Origin: Kitasatospora sp. MAP5-34
GTDB lineage: Bacteria > Actinomycetota > Actinomycetes > Streptomycetales > Streptomycetaceae
NCBI RefSeq assembly: GCF_029894335.1
Contig: NZ_JARXZC010000002.1
Coordinates: 62,001-126,000, forward strand
Length of the DNA stretch: 64,000 nt
Reading direction: 5' to 3'
Position numbers and translations under genes: made by a program. Below, piece by piece: positions 1 through 8,816 of this stretch (position 1 is the stretch's first letter; every line of letters begins with the position of its first letter). The notes under the pieces are model-generated. The model saw nothing but the letters and a program-made list of their open reading frames with translations. It was not told the DNA's origin and did no database searches.

Positions 1-73
1 GGTAGCGCGAAACCGCCTTTGAAATGGGTATGTTCTCCGGCGTCAGGGCAACCGCGTACGAGGAGACCTACCC

Positions 74-2782
74 GTGCCGTCCGAGCAGAAGTTTGTTTAC
101 TCCTTCACAGAAGGAAACAAGGACCTCAAGGACCTTCTTGGCGGCAAGGGTGCGAACCTCGCCGAGATGACCAATCTTGGTCTCCCGGTCCCTCCGGGGT
201 TCATCATCACGACCGAGGCGTGCAAGGTCTTCCTGGAGACGGGCAGTGAGCCGTCCTCCCTCCACGAGGAGATCGGCCGCCACCTGAAGTCCCTCGAGCA
301 GGAGATGGGCAAGGAGCTCGGCCAGGCGGACAACCCGCTGCTGGTCTCCGTCCGCTCCGGAGCCAAGTTCTCCATGCCGGGCATGATGGACACCGTCCTG
401 AACATCGGGCTCTCCGACGCCTCGGTGCTCGGCCTGGTCGCCCAGTCCGGCAACGAGCGCTTCGCCTGGGACTCGTACCGCCGACTGGTGCAGATGTTCG
501 GCAAGACCGTGCTGGGCGTCGACGGCGAGCTGTTCGAGGAGGCTCTCGACGAGGCCAAGCAGGCCAAGGGCACTGCCAACGACCTGGACCTGGATGCTTC
601 CGACCTCCAGGTACTGGTCGAGACGTTCAAGGCGATCGTGCTCCGCGAGACCGGCCGGGAGTTCCCGCAGGAACCGCGCGAGCAGATGGACCTGGCGATC
701 CACGCCGTCTTCCACTCCTGGAACGGTGACCGGGCTCGGCTGTACCGCCGTCAGGAGCGGATCCCGAACGACCTGGGCACCGCCGTCAACATCTGCTCGA
801 TGGTGTTCGGCAACCTCGGCGAGGACTCCGGTACCGGTGTCGCGTTCACCCGCGACCCCTCCACCGGCGCGGTCGGCGTGTACGGCGACTACCTCTCCAA
901 CGCCCAGGGCGAGGACGTCGTCGCCGGCATCCGCAACACCCTGCAGCTGGCCGAGCTGGAGCAACTCGACAAGAAGTCGTACGACGAGCTCATGGCCATC
1001 ATGAGCAAGCTCGAGCTGCACTACCGCGACCTCTGCGACATCGAGTTCACCATCGAGCGCGGCAAGCTCTGGATGCTGCAGACCCGGATCGGCAAGCGCA
1101 CCGCCGCCGCCGCCTTCCGGATCGCCGTCCAGCTGGTCGACCAGGGCCTGATCGACCTGGACGAGGCGCTGCACCGCGTTACGGGCGGTCAGCTCGCGCA
1201 GCTGATGTTCCCGCGTTTCGCCCCCGACGCGAACTCCAAGCAGGTCGCCAGGGGCATCGCGGCCTCGCCGGGTGCCGCAGTCGGCAAGGTGGTCTTCGAC
1301 TCGTACACCGCCGTCAAGTGGTCCCGCTCGGGCGAGAAGGTCATCCTGGTCCGCCGGGAGACCAACCCGGACGACCTGGACGGCATGATCGCCGCCGAGG
1401 GCATCCTCACCTCGCGTGGTGGCAAGACCTCGCACGCGGCCGTGGTCGCCCGTGGCATGGGCAAGACCTGTGTCTGCGGTGCCGAGGAGCTCGAGGTCGA
1501 CACCAAGCGCCGTCGTTTCACCACCTCCGACGGCCAGGTGGTCGAGGAGGGTGACCTGGTCTCCATCGACGGAGCGAGCGGCAAGGTCTACCTCGGCGAG
1601 GTCCCGGTGCTGCCCTCCCCGGTGGTGGAGTACTTCGAGGGCACGCTGCACGCCGGCGCCGACGTCCAGGGCGGTCTGGTCCAGGCCGTGCACCGGATCG
1701 TGTCGCATGCCGACGTGCGCCGCCGGCTGGCCGTGCGGGCCAACGCCGACAACGCCGAGGACGCGAACCGCTCCCGCCGCTACGGTGCCCAGGGCATCGG
1801 TCTCTGCCGCACCGAGCACATGTTCCTCGGTGAGGAGCGCCGCAAGGAGGTCGAGCACCTGATCCTGGCGGACAACGACAAGGACCGCGAGCTGGCCCTG
1901 TCGACCCTCCTCCCGCTGCAGAAGGGCGACTTCCTCGAGCTCTTCCAGGCGATGGACGGACTCCCCGTCACCGTCCGTCTGCTGGACCCGCCGCTGCACG
2001 AGTTCCTCCCCGACATCACCGAGCTGTCGGTGCGCGTCGCCCTCGCCGAGGCCCGCAAGGACCCGAACGAGAACGACCTGCGACTGCTCCAGGCCGTGCA
2101 CAAGCTGCACGAGCAGAACCCGATGCTGGGTCTGCGCGGCGTGCGCCTCGGCCTGGTCATCCCGGGCCTGTTCGGGATGCAGGTCCGGGCGATCGCGGAG
2201 GCGGCGGCGGAGCGCAAGCGCGGCGGCGGCGACCCGCGTCCGGAGGTGATGATCCCGCTGGTGGGCACCGTCCAGGAGCTGGAGATCGTCCGCGACGAGT
2301 GCGAGCGGGTACTCGCCGAGGTGGCCAAGTCCACCGGCGTCGAGCTGGACATCAAGCTCGGCACCATGATCGAGTTGCCCCGCGCCGCCATCACGGCCGG
2401 TCAGATCGCGGAGGCGGCGGAGTTCTTCTCCTTCGGCACCAACGACCTGACCCAGACCGTCTGGGGCTTCTCCCGGGACGACGTGGAGGCCTCGTTCTTC
2501 ACCGCGTACCTGGAGAAGGGCATCTTCGGGGTCTCGCCGTTCGAGACCATCGACCGCGACGGTGTCGGTGCCCTGGTGAAGCTGGCCGTCGAGGCGGGCC
2601 GGGCGACCCGCCCGGACCTCAAGCTCGGCGTCTGCGGCGAGCACGGCGGCGACCCGGAGTCGGTGCACTTCTTCCACGAGGTGGGGCTGGACTACGTCTC
2701 CTGCTCCCCGTTCCGGATCCCGGTGGCGCGCCTGGAGGCAGGCCGCGCCGCCCTTGAGACGGCGGGCAGCGACTCGCGCTGA
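74..2782 (+). CDS. ppdK: Pyruvate, phosphate dikinase
   Basis: The 902-residue product has the full length of the family. It interconverts pyruvate, ATP and phosphate with PEP, AMP and pyrophosphate in the cytoplasm. The N-terminal ATP-grasp domain opens with a GGKGANLAEM loop near residue 25. The swivelling phosphohistidine domain carries TSRGGKTSHAAVVARG with the catalytic His at about 454. The C-terminal TIM barrel has the conserved GVCGEHGG with Cys about 854. I chose the GTG at 74 because AGGAGA lies 8 bases upstream and the protein then begins PSEQKFVYSF, typical of the family. It is followed by two strong hairpins and looks monocistronic. No defect is visible. Confidence 0.97.
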   Translation: MPSEQKFVYSFTEGNKDLKDLLGGKGANLAEMTNLGLPVPPGFIITTEACKVFLETGSEPSSLHEEIGRHLKSLEQEMGKELGQADNPLLVSVRSGAKFSMPGMMDTVLNIGLSDASVLGLVAQSGNERFAWDSYRRLVQMFGKTVLGVDGELFEEALDEAKQAKGTANDLDLDASDLQVLVETFKAIVLRETGREFPQEPREQMDLAIHAVFHSWNGDRARLYRRQERIPNDLGTAVNICSMVFGNLGEDSGTGVAFTRDPSTGAVGVYGDYLSNAQGEDVVAGIRNTLQLAELEQLDKKSYDELMAIMSKLELHYRDLCDIEFTIERGKLWMLQTRIGKRTAAAAFRIAVQLVDQGLIDLDEALHRVTGGQLAQLMFPRFAPDANSKQVARGIAASPGAAVGKVVFDSYTAVKWSRSGEKVILVRRETNPDDLDGMIAAEGILTSRGGKTSHAAVVARGMGKTCVCGAEELEVDTKRRRFTTSDGQVVEEGDLVSIDGASGKVYLGEVPVLPSPVVEYFEGTLHAGADVQGGLVQAVHRIVSHADVRRRLAVRANADNAEDANRSRRYGAQGIGLCRTEHMFLGEERRKEVEHLILADNDKDRELALSTLLPLQKGDFLELFQAMDGLPVTVRLLDPPLHEFLPDITELSVRVALAEARKDPNENDLRLLQAVHKLHEQNPMLGLRGVRLGLVIPGLFGMQVRAIAEAAAERKRGGGDPRPEVMIPLVGTVQELEIVRDECERVLAEVAKSTGVELDIKLGTMIELPRAAITAGQIAEAAEFFSFGTNDLTQTVWGFSRDDVEASFFTAYLEKGIFGVSPFETIDRDGVGALVKLAVEAGRATRPDLKLGVCGEHGGDPESVHFFHEVGLDYVSCSPFRIPVARLEAGRAALETAGSDSR

Positions 2783-2840
2783 GGGGTGACAACCTCGTAG
2801 CGCGGTCCCATCGCTGACCGCACCCCCTCCATGGGAGGGG

Positions 2841-2926
2841 CGTACGGCGGAGCTCGGCGCAGGAGAGCCGCCGTACGTAGGCAGCCGGGGTGGGAACGGA
2901 CAATGGCGTCCGTTCCCGCCCCGGCT
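2841..2926 (+). terminator. Double hairpin downstream of ppdK
   Basis: Two hairpins lie in tandem. The first pairs CGTACGGCGG (2841-2850) with its complement at 2868-2877. The second has a 19-bp stem (2883-2901 with 2908-2926, one G-U) and a 6-base loop. No T-tract follows, as is usual for high-GC actinobacterial terminators. They lie 60-145 bases past the ppdK stop and before the RNase gene. Confidence 0.7.
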
Positions 2927-3019
2927 CCACTTGTACCTGCTGGTTCCCGGCGCCACCGTTCGGGTGACTGCCGTACCCCGTTGACCGGCCCGCTTCCGGG
3001 ACCCGGCAAGCTTGGGCCC

Positions 3020-3538
3020 ATGACCAGCCGAAACCGTCTGATCGCCGTCGTGGCGGTCGTCCTCTGCGCGATCGCCGCCGTTGTCGCCTTCGGGCTGCTC
3101 GGCGGTACGAAGTCGAGCAGTACGAAGCCGAGCAGTACGAAGTCGACCTCCCACGCGGCCGGGCCCGCAACCATGAGTGCGGGCAAGCCCGGCAGCACGG
3201 TGAAGCCGTCCGCCCCGGCCAGGCCCTCGGGCGCGGGCGCCCCCGCGCATCCCGGTATCGCCGACGTCTGCCGCAGCAAGCTGCCCAGCCAGGCCCGTGA
3301 CACGCTCGCCCTGGTCGACAAGGGCGGCCCGTACCCGTACCGGACGGACGGCATCGTCTTCGAGAACCGCGAGAACCGGCTCCCGAAGCAGTCCACCGGC
3401 TACTACCACGAGTTCACCGTGGTCACCCCGGGCTCGGGGGACCGTGGCACCCGACGGGTCGTCACGGGAACGGCGGGCGAGGAGTACTGGACGGGGGACC
3501 ACTACAGCACGTTCCAGGCGATCGACGGTCACTGCTGA
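3020..3538 (+). CDS. Secreted guanyl-specific ribonuclease (RNase Sa/barnase family)
   Basis: The 172-residue product has an N-terminal signal peptide or anchor (residues about 7-29, hydrophobic after MTSRNR), then a Ser/Thr/Lys/Pro linker with a short repeated KSSSTKPSSTKS stretch. The C-terminal ~95-residue domain closely matches Streptomyces RNase Sa. It shows GIVFENRENRLP with the catalytic Glu, RGTRRVVTG with the catalytic Arg, and TGDHYSTFQAID with the catalytic His. The two Cys that form the family disulfide are present (DVCRS and the last residue). The predicted activity is extracellular cleavage of RNA 3' of guanosine. No immunity (barstar-like) gene is adjacent. The start is the ATG just before the signal sequence. 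Longer in-frame upstream codons have no signal-peptide character. Confidence 0.9.
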   Translation: MTSRNRLIAVVAVVLCAIAAVVAFGLLGGTKSSSTKPSSTKSTSHAAGPATMSAGKPGSTVKPSAPARPSGAGAPAHPGIADVCRSKLPSQARDTLALVDKGGPYPYRTDGIVFENRENRLPKQSTGYYHEFTVVTPGSGDRGTRRVVTGTAGEEYWTGDHYSTFQAIDGHC

Positions 3539-3566
3539 GAGAGCGGTGGACCGGGCGCGGGGAGCG

Positions 3567-4862
3567 TCACCAGGTCGCGGCGGCGTCGATGTTGTACAGG
3601 TAGGTCGACGCCTCCCGGAGCGTCAGCCAGCACTCCCACATCCGGCGGTCCGCCTCGTCGCCCCAGGGGTTGCCCAGGCAGATCCGGCCGCCTGCCACGT
3701 CCACGTCCTTGACGAAGTAGGCGTGGCTGGCGGCCAGTCGGCCGCCGAACAGGCGCTTGCGGTCGTCGCCCTCGCCGAGGGTTCCTGCGGTGAGGGCGTG
3801 GCCGCGCGCCTTGCGGTCGGCGATCTCGTGGCAGAGCCAGGGTGATTTGAGGTCCAGCTTCTGCGCCGGCCGGCCGGTCAGCATGGAGAGCGCGTCGTCC
3901 ACGTATCCGCCGTGGGAGATCGCCTCGTAGCCGAAGCGCAGTTGGGCGACGGCCTTCTCGTAGTAGCTCGGCCAGGTCTCGGCGAAGCGCGCGTCGTCGC
4001 TGTGGCCCTTGGCGCCGTGCAGCGCGCCGTGGGCGTACGGCAGGTCCGGCACCACGGTGATGTCGAACGGCCGGCCGTCCTGGTACAGCGTGCAGGTGAC
4101 CGTACCGTTGGCCTCCTGCCGTACGTGCCGTGGGGCGTGCTGCGGGTTGGCCTGGATGACGCCCTGAATGCTGGTCAGCAGCCAGCAGGTGCCGAAGCGT
4201 CCCTGCGACATGTCCTGCCAGGACATCGCCTCGGTGGAGCCGGAGACCCGCTGCCAACTCTCCGTGAAGTAGCCGCCGTCCACCTGTGCGAACGGCCCCT
4301 TGGGCAGCACCCAGCCGGCGTCGTCGCAGCAGGCGTGCTCGAACTCCGGCTGGCTGCACGGCATCGCACTGCCGATCAGCATGGCGGTGTACGGACTCAC
4401 CGAGCGCAGCAGCCAGTTGAACATCTCCTGCTGGCGCCGGTGGTCGTACGCCTCCTCGCCCTGCTGGTCCTTGGTGTGCGTCAGGTCGTCCCAGCGGGCC
4501 AGCCCCTGCGGGCCGAAACGGCGGATCACCATGTCAAGTTCGGCGGGTGGCAGCGGCATCAGGAGGTTGCCCACCTGGTCGAGCAGTGACCGCGCGGCGA
4601 AGCGCTTCTCGTCCGCGAACAGCAGGTCCCAGGCCTGCCGGCCGACCGCGTCCGCGCGCTGCGGGTACGGCGGTGGGCCCGCCGGTTGCCACGGGAGCTC
4701 GACCACCGGGCGGCCGCCCTTGACGTAGTCGAGCCGGCTCTTCCCGACGTCGTCGGTCAGCTCCTGGACCACGTCGACGGCGAACTTGATCGCCTCGCCG
4801 CCGGGTACGAACGCCGCCGCCAGGCCGACCGCCTGCTGCCAGTTGTTCCGGTGGTAGCTCAC
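3567..4862 (-). CDS. Calpain-like (C2 family) cysteine protease
   Basis: The 431-residue protein starts at GTG 4862, with GGGGGAG 8 bases upstream. The N-terminal ~120 residues are of unknown function, with a short hydrophobic Ala/Val stretch (AVGLAAAFVPGG). The C-terminal half holds the C2 peptidase core: MSQGRFGTCWLLTSIQG with the oxyanion Gln and nucleophile Cys, SHAYFVKDVD with the catalytic His, and LGNPWG with the catalytic Asn. All three catalytic residues are intact, so it is probably an active protease. No calcium-binding EF-hand or penta-EF domain is visible. It converges on the RNase gene (28-bp gap). The substrate is unknown; a developmental or stress role would be guesswork. Confidence 0.8.
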   Translation of the reverse strand: MSYHRNNWQQAVGLAAAFVPGGEAIKFAVDVVQELTDDVGKSRLDYVKGGRPVVELPWQPAGPPPYPQRADAVGRQAWDLLFADEKRFAARSLLDQVGNLLMPLPPAELDMVIRRFGPQGLARWDDLTHTKDQQGEEAYDHRRQQEMFNWLLRSVSPYTAMLIGSAMPCSQPEFEHACCDDAGWVLPKGPFAQVDGGYFTESWQRVSGSTEAMSWQDMSQGRFGTCWLLTSIQGVIQANPQHAPRHVRQEANGTVTCTLYQDGRPFDITVVPDLPYAHGALHGAKGHSDDARFAETWPSYYEKAVAQLRFGYEAISHGGYVDDALSMLTGRPAQKLDLKSPWLCHEIADRKARGHALTAGTLGEGDDRKRLFGGRLAASHAYFVKDVDVAGGRICLGNPWGDEADRRMWECWLTLREASTYLYNIDAAATW

Positions 4863-5018
4863 GGCGTGCTCCCCCTGTCGATCCGTGCCGGTTCGTGCCG
4901 GTCCCGGCCCCGCCGGTGTCCGGTCGTTCTCCTCCGCCCCGACCCAAGAGCGTAGGGGCTCCGCCCGTCCGGCCGGCAACCGGCCCCGGTGAGGGCGGGG
5001 GACTGGTGCACGGGGACG

Positions 5019-5056
5019 ACAGCGGCGCCGGCCTCTGACGAGGTCGGCGCCGCTGT
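5019..5056 (-). terminator. Hairpin downstream of the GNAT gene
   Basis: A 17-bp stem (5019-5035 with 5040-5056, one G-U) with a 4-base loop lies 34 bases past the GNAT stop, in the direction of transcription. It separates the GNAT gene from the calpain-like gene. Confidence 0.7.
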
Positions 5057-5089
5057 ACGGGGGCCGTGGTGGGGGCACGGCTCAACCGG

Positions 5090-5809
5090 TCAGGCGGTGA
5101 TCAGCGGGCTGCCGTGTCTAAGACACTCCTGGGAGAGAGCCGGATCCGGGGCGCTCGGCGAGGTCGCGGCGGCGATCCGGATCTCGATGATGTCCCGGAC
5201 GGCCGGCCACTCCTCGTCCAGGATGGAGTAGAACGCGGTGCTGCGCACGACGCCGTCCAGGCCACGGGAGTGCGCCCGCCGGACGCCCTCGCAGGTGGCG
5301 CCGAGGCGCTCGATCGCGGTGCGCGAGCGGAGGTTGCGGGCGTCGGCCCGCAGCGAGATCCGCTGCACCCGCCAGCTCTCGAACGCGTGGCGGAGCATCA
5401 GCAGCTTCGCCTCGGTGTTGATGCCGGTGCCCTGGGCGCGCGAGGAGAGCCAGGTCGCGCCGATCTCGGCGGCGTCCGGGACGGCGTCGCGCGGATCACC
5501 GAACGGCACACCGGGCGTCGGCGGCCAGACCACCGGGCCCTGCCAGTAGTCGAGTTCCTGGAACCGGGTGGCGCCCACCACCCGGTTGTCGGCGACGCTC
5601 ACCGTGGCGAAGGGGAGCGAACGGCCCGCCGCCTGGTCGGCGAGGGCTCGCGCGATGTAGTCCCGCGCAGCCTCCAGACCGTGCGGGACGGGCGTGAAGG
5701 CGTAGGTCGCACGGTCCTCGGCGCCGGCCAGGGCGAGAGCCTCGGCGTGGTGCATGGCGAGGGGCTCCAGCCGCGCGGTGCGGCCGATGAGGGTTACGGG
5801 TACGGGCAC
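5090..5809 (-). CDS. GNAT family N-acetyltransferase (RimJ/RimL-like)
   Basis: The 239-residue product starts at GTG 5809, with AAGGA 8 bases upstream, and begins PVPVTLIGRTARLEPL, typical of RimJ/RimL-type enzymes. It contains the beta-bulge region FATVSVADNRVVGATRFQELD, the acetyl-CoA pyrophosphate-loop equivalent SSRAQGTGINTEAKLLML, and the C-terminal signature ISLRADARNLRSRTAIERLGATCEGVRRAHS. It is a predicted cytoplasmic acetyltransferase that uses acetyl-CoA on a protein N-terminus or small amine. The substrate cannot be read from sequence. The gene stands alone. Confidence 0.85.
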   Translation of the reverse strand: MPVPVTLIGRTARLEPLAMHHAEALALAGAEDRATYAFTPVPHGLEAARDYIARALADQAAGRSLPFATVSVADNRVVGATRFQELDYWQGPVVWPPTPGVPFGDPRDAVPDAAEIGATWLSSRAQGTGINTEAKLLMLRHAFESWRVQRISLRADARNLRSRTAIERLGATCEGVRRAHSRGLDGVVRSTAFYSILDEEWPAVRDIIEIRIAAATSPSAPDPALSQECLRHGSPLITA

Positions 5810-6657
5810 GGATCCTTCGGTCCTTCGGCGATCGGAGGGACCCTCGTGCCGGGGTACGGCACAAGGGCAACTGGTCTTTCGCCCCGGCTCCGGGATATGC
5901 CTCCACCCGCTGTGGGGAGCGGGGTTGCCAACGCCGGAGGCCCGGTCGTGCGGCGAGGAGGCGGCCCGGAAGCGGGCAGCGCGGTGCCGGAACGGACTCG
6001 GGTCAACGGACCGGTCCGGCGAGATGAGCGGGGGGACAGTGTGCGTCCGCGAGATGGCCGAAAGGAGAATGAGAGCGCGAAGGGAAGCAGGCGGCCAGGT
6101 GAAGGCAAGGTGCGGTGCGAGTGTCTGACCGTATCGGGCCCGGGCCGGGTCCACGGCGTCACGGACGACGGGACAGCGACGCGGCGATGCGGGTCAGCGA
6201 GAGGACGATACCCGCCAGAAGGCGGTGCGTCACCTCGCGGCGCGCCATCAGGGTTGCGAGCTTGCGCCGGGCCTGCCGCCGGGCTCGCCTTGACGGCTTC
6301 GAAACGGTCGCGGAACGGCTTCGGAACGGCTCGGCGAGCGCGGCTCGGTGGCCGCCCGGAGACCGGCCCGGGGCGGTCGCCAGGGCTCCGACCAGCGGAT
6401 TCGTGGTGGGGTGCGATGATGGTCACGCCGTGGTCGGGGGAGCCGGTATCCCTGCGGTCCGGTCGGCGGAACCGGAACCCGGACGAGGCGCTCTCCGTTA
6501 CTTGGGAATGTCGCCGCCCGGCAATTCGGGAATGTCGCGGGTGTCCGGCACGCTGGACTGATCGGACGGCCGGAACGACTGCGGTCGGCCCGCGTGGTCG
6601 AGCCAAACGGTGGGACCGACGAGACGACTGACAAGACGGAACGGGGTTGGGTGCGCG
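5810..6657. other. 848-bp gap without a supported gene
   Basis: Reading frames here on both strands are Arg/Pro/Gly-rich, lack ribosome sites and resemble no family. A direct repeat GGGAATGTCG occurs at 6504-6513 and 6528-6537 (24-bp period), about 120-155 bases before the PAC2 gene, and might be a regulatory site. The remainder presumably holds the promoters of the flanking divergent genes. I cannot place them exactly. Confidence 0.4.
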
Positions 6658-7602
6658 GTGCGGGATCCCAAGGAGCTGTACCAACTGGAGCAGCAGGGCG
6701 TGGCCGCGCTGGTAGCCGCAGACGCGGCGGCCGGCCAGGACGCCGCTGGTCTGGTGCTGCTCTACCACTTCGAGGGCTTCATGGACGCCGGTGAGGCCGG
6801 CGGCCAGGTGGTGACTCATCTGTTGGAGCAGGGCTCCCCGCAGATCGTCGCCCGTTTCGACCACGATCGGCTGGTCGACTACCGCGCCCGCCGTCCCGCG
6901 ATGACGTTCGACCGGGACCGGTGGACGTCCTTCGAGCCGCCCGAGATTCTGCTGCAGTTGGTGCACGACTCTGTCGGTACGCCCTTCCTGCTGCTCACCG
7001 GCCCGGAACCCGACACCGAGTGGGAGCTGTTCGCGGCCGCCGTGCGCGAGTTGGTCGAGCGCTTCGAGGTACGGATCTCGCTGGACTTCCACGGCATCCC
7101 GATGGGCGTCCCGCACACCCGCCCGGTCGGGCTCACCCCGCACGGGACGCGGCTGGACCTGGCGGCCGGCTACCCGAAGTGGTTCGACCAGGCCCAGGTG
7201 CCCGGCAGCGCGCAGGCGCTGCTGGAGTACCGCCTGGCCGACGCGGGCCACGACGTGCTGGGTTTCGCGGTGCACGTACCGCACTACGTCGCCCGCTCGG
7301 CCTACCCGTCGGCGGCCGTACTGATCCTGGAGGCCGTTCAGTCGGCCAGCGGTCTGGTGCTGCCCGGCACCGACCTGCGTGACCGGATCGGTGAGGTCTA
7401 CGCCGACATCGAGGAGCAGCTGGCGCAGGGCGACGACGAGTTGCGCTCCGCCATCCGGGGCATGGAGAGCCAGTACGACGCGGTGGCGGGCTCGGAGGGG
7501 CGCGAGAGCCTGCTGGCCGATCCGGCCGACCTGCCGTCGGCGGACGAGCTGGGGCGGCGCTTCGAGGAGTTCCTGGCGGAGCACGAGCGCGACGCGGAGT
7601 AG
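6658..7602 (+). CDS. PAC2 family protein (proteasome assembly chaperone-like)
   Basis: The 314-residue cytoplasmic protein opens [14 protein letters not shown], then the PAC2 core: [44 protein letters not shown] and [13 protein letters not shown]. The C-terminal third is charged and helical. The family is related to archaeal/eukaryotic proteasome assembly chaperones, and in Actinobacteria it is a conserved protein of uncertain biochemical role. The start is the GTG at 6658, where family similarity begins; an upstream in-frame GTG adds only 16 Arg-rich residues. The stop codon lies inside a 20-bp tandem duplication (7588-7627). Confidence 0.85.
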   Translation: MRDPKELYQLEQQGVAALVAADAAAGQDAAGLVLLYHFEGFMDAGEAGGQVVTHLLEQGSPQIVARFDHDRLVDYRARRPAMTFDRDRWTSFEPPEILLQLVHDSVGTPFLLLTGPEPDTEWELFAAAVRELVERFEVRISLDFHGIPMGVPHTRPVGLTPHGTRLDLAAGYPKWFDQAQVPGSAQALLEYRLADAGHDVLGFAVHVPHYVARSAYPSAAVLILEAVQSASGLVLPGTDLRDRIGEVYADIEEQLAQGDDELRSAIRGMESQYDAVAGSEGRESLLADPADLPSADELGRRFEEFLAEHERDAE

Positions 7603-7627
7603 TAGTACGCGACGCGGACCAGTAGTA
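7588..7627. repeat. 20-bp tandem duplication spanning the PAC2 stop codon
   Basis: Two adjacent 20-bp units (7588-7607 and 7608-7627) differ at two positions. The first unit contains the last codons and the TAG of the PAC2 gene. The period is not a multiple of three. Confidence 0.85.
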
Positions 7628-7669
7628 GCGGAGTAACTGTGCGGCGACGGGGCTGGGAGGGGGTGCGCG

Positions 7670-8641
7670 GTGGAGGTCGGACGTCGTCGCTGGCCGCTCG
7701 GGCTGGCCGGTCTGCTGTTGACGGCGGCCTGCGGCGCGGGCACCGGCGGCCTCTCGAAGCCCGCGCCCCCTACCGGCGCGGGCCCGACCACGAGCGCCGT
7801 GGCGGCCCCGAGCGGCCCGTACGTCGCCCTCGGCGACTCGTACACCGCCGGGCCGGCGATCGATCCGCAGGTCGGCACGCCAACGGGCTGCGGCCGATCC
7901 GGCGTCAACTACCCCTCGCTGGTGGCGAAGGAACTCGGCCTGGCGGCCGGGCCGGGGTTCGCCGACGTCAGCTGCAGCGGAGCCACCACAGCCGATCTGA
8001 CGGGGGTCCAGCGGACGGCGGGCGGCACCAACGCGCCCCAGCTGGACGCGCTCTCACCGGCCACCCGGCTGGTGACGCTGGGGATCGGCGGTAACGACGT
8101 CGGGTTCGTGGACGTACTGACGGTGTGCGCCATGGAGGATCTCCGGCACTCGCTGTTCGGCGGCTCCACCGGGGCGTCCGCCGACCAGGCACCCTGCCGT
8201 ACGCACTACACGTCCGCAGAAGGTCAGGACCAGCTGCGCGGCAAGGTCGACACGGCAGGGGAGCGGCTGGCGGACCTGCTGCGGGAGATCGGGCGGCGGG
8301 CGCCGCAGGCCCGGGTGTACGTGGTCGGCTACCCGGCGCTGCTGCCGGCCGATCCGGCGGACTGTGCGCAGACGCTGGGGCGCACGGTGGCTCCGGGGGA
8401 TGTCGGCTTCCTCCTGGCGGAGGAGCGCGGGCTCAACGCGATGCTCGAACAGCGGGCCAGGGCGGCGGGGGCGGTGTACGTGGACACCTTCGCCCCGTCG
8501 GTCGGCCACGACATGTGTTCGGGGAAGGAGACCCGCTGGATCGAGCCGCCGATCCCCGCCGCCGGGTCTGCGCCGGTCCACCCCAACGCCCGTGGGCAGC
8601 AGGGCATGGCGGCGGCGGTGCTCGGCGCGGTCAAGGGCTGA
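7670..8641 (+). CDS. SGNH-hydrolase lipoprotein (secreted esterase/lipase)
   Basis: The 323-residue product starts at GTG 7670, downstream of GGGAGGGG. The N-terminal MEVGRRRWPLGLAGLLLTAACG is a lipoprotein signal with lipobox LTAAC, so the enzyme is probably tethered outside the membrane. SGNH blocks are present: VALGDSYTAG (nucleophile Ser), GIGGNDVGF (Gly/Asn oxyanion hole) and PVHPNARGQQGMA (catalytic His). Six or more Cys suggest disulfides, as in secreted Streptomyces lipases of this group. The predicted reaction is ester hydrolysis with broad substrate range. It is probably a separate transcript from the PAC2 gene, given the repeat-bearing 67-bp gap. Confidence 0.9.
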   Translation: MEVGRRRWPLGLAGLLLTAACGAGTGGLSKPAPPTGAGPTTSAVAAPSGPYVALGDSYTAGPAIDPQVGTPTGCGRSGVNYPSLVAKELGLAAGPGFADVSCSGATTADLTGVQRTAGGTNAPQLDALSPATRLVTLGIGGNDVGFVDVLTVCAMEDLRHSLFGGSTGASADQAPCRTHYTSAEGQDQLRGKVDTAGERLADLLREIGRRAPQARVYVVGYPALLPADPADCAQTLGRTVAPGDVGFLLAEERGLNAMLEQRARAAGAVYVDTFAPSVGHDMCSGKETRWIEPPIPAAGSAPVHPNARGQQGMAAAVLGAVKG

Positions 8642-8816
8642 TCCGTCGCACCGGCCGACCTGCTGACCGTCCGGCCGACCCGGCTGCCTTGCAGCGGATC
8701 CTCCGCACCACGGAGAGGCTGGTTCGCGAGGGTGCGACCGGGAAGCCCGATCCGGCGGGGCCTCTTACGCGGTGCGCCGGTGGAATGTCGGTGGTGCGGC
8801 GTACGGTGACCGATAT

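Noticed and set aside
68..3532. A 1154-codon open frame on the minus strand opposite ppdK
   Set aside because: It is the complementary-frame shadow of the high-GC ppdK gene: His/Arg/Gly/Val-rich, no domain, no ribosome site, while the plus strand encodes an intact enzyme.
3020..3538. RNase Sa-like protein as a contact-dependent toxin with immunity
   Set aside because: There is a plain signal peptide, no toxin-delivery domain and no barstar-like neighbour; it fits the ordinary secreted RNases of streptomycetes.
5794..7908. A ~700-codon minus-strand frame covering the PAC2 gene and the 848-bp gap
   Set aside because: Composition is Arg/Pro/Gly-rich without any recognisable motif; the PAC2 gene on the other strand explains the open frame.
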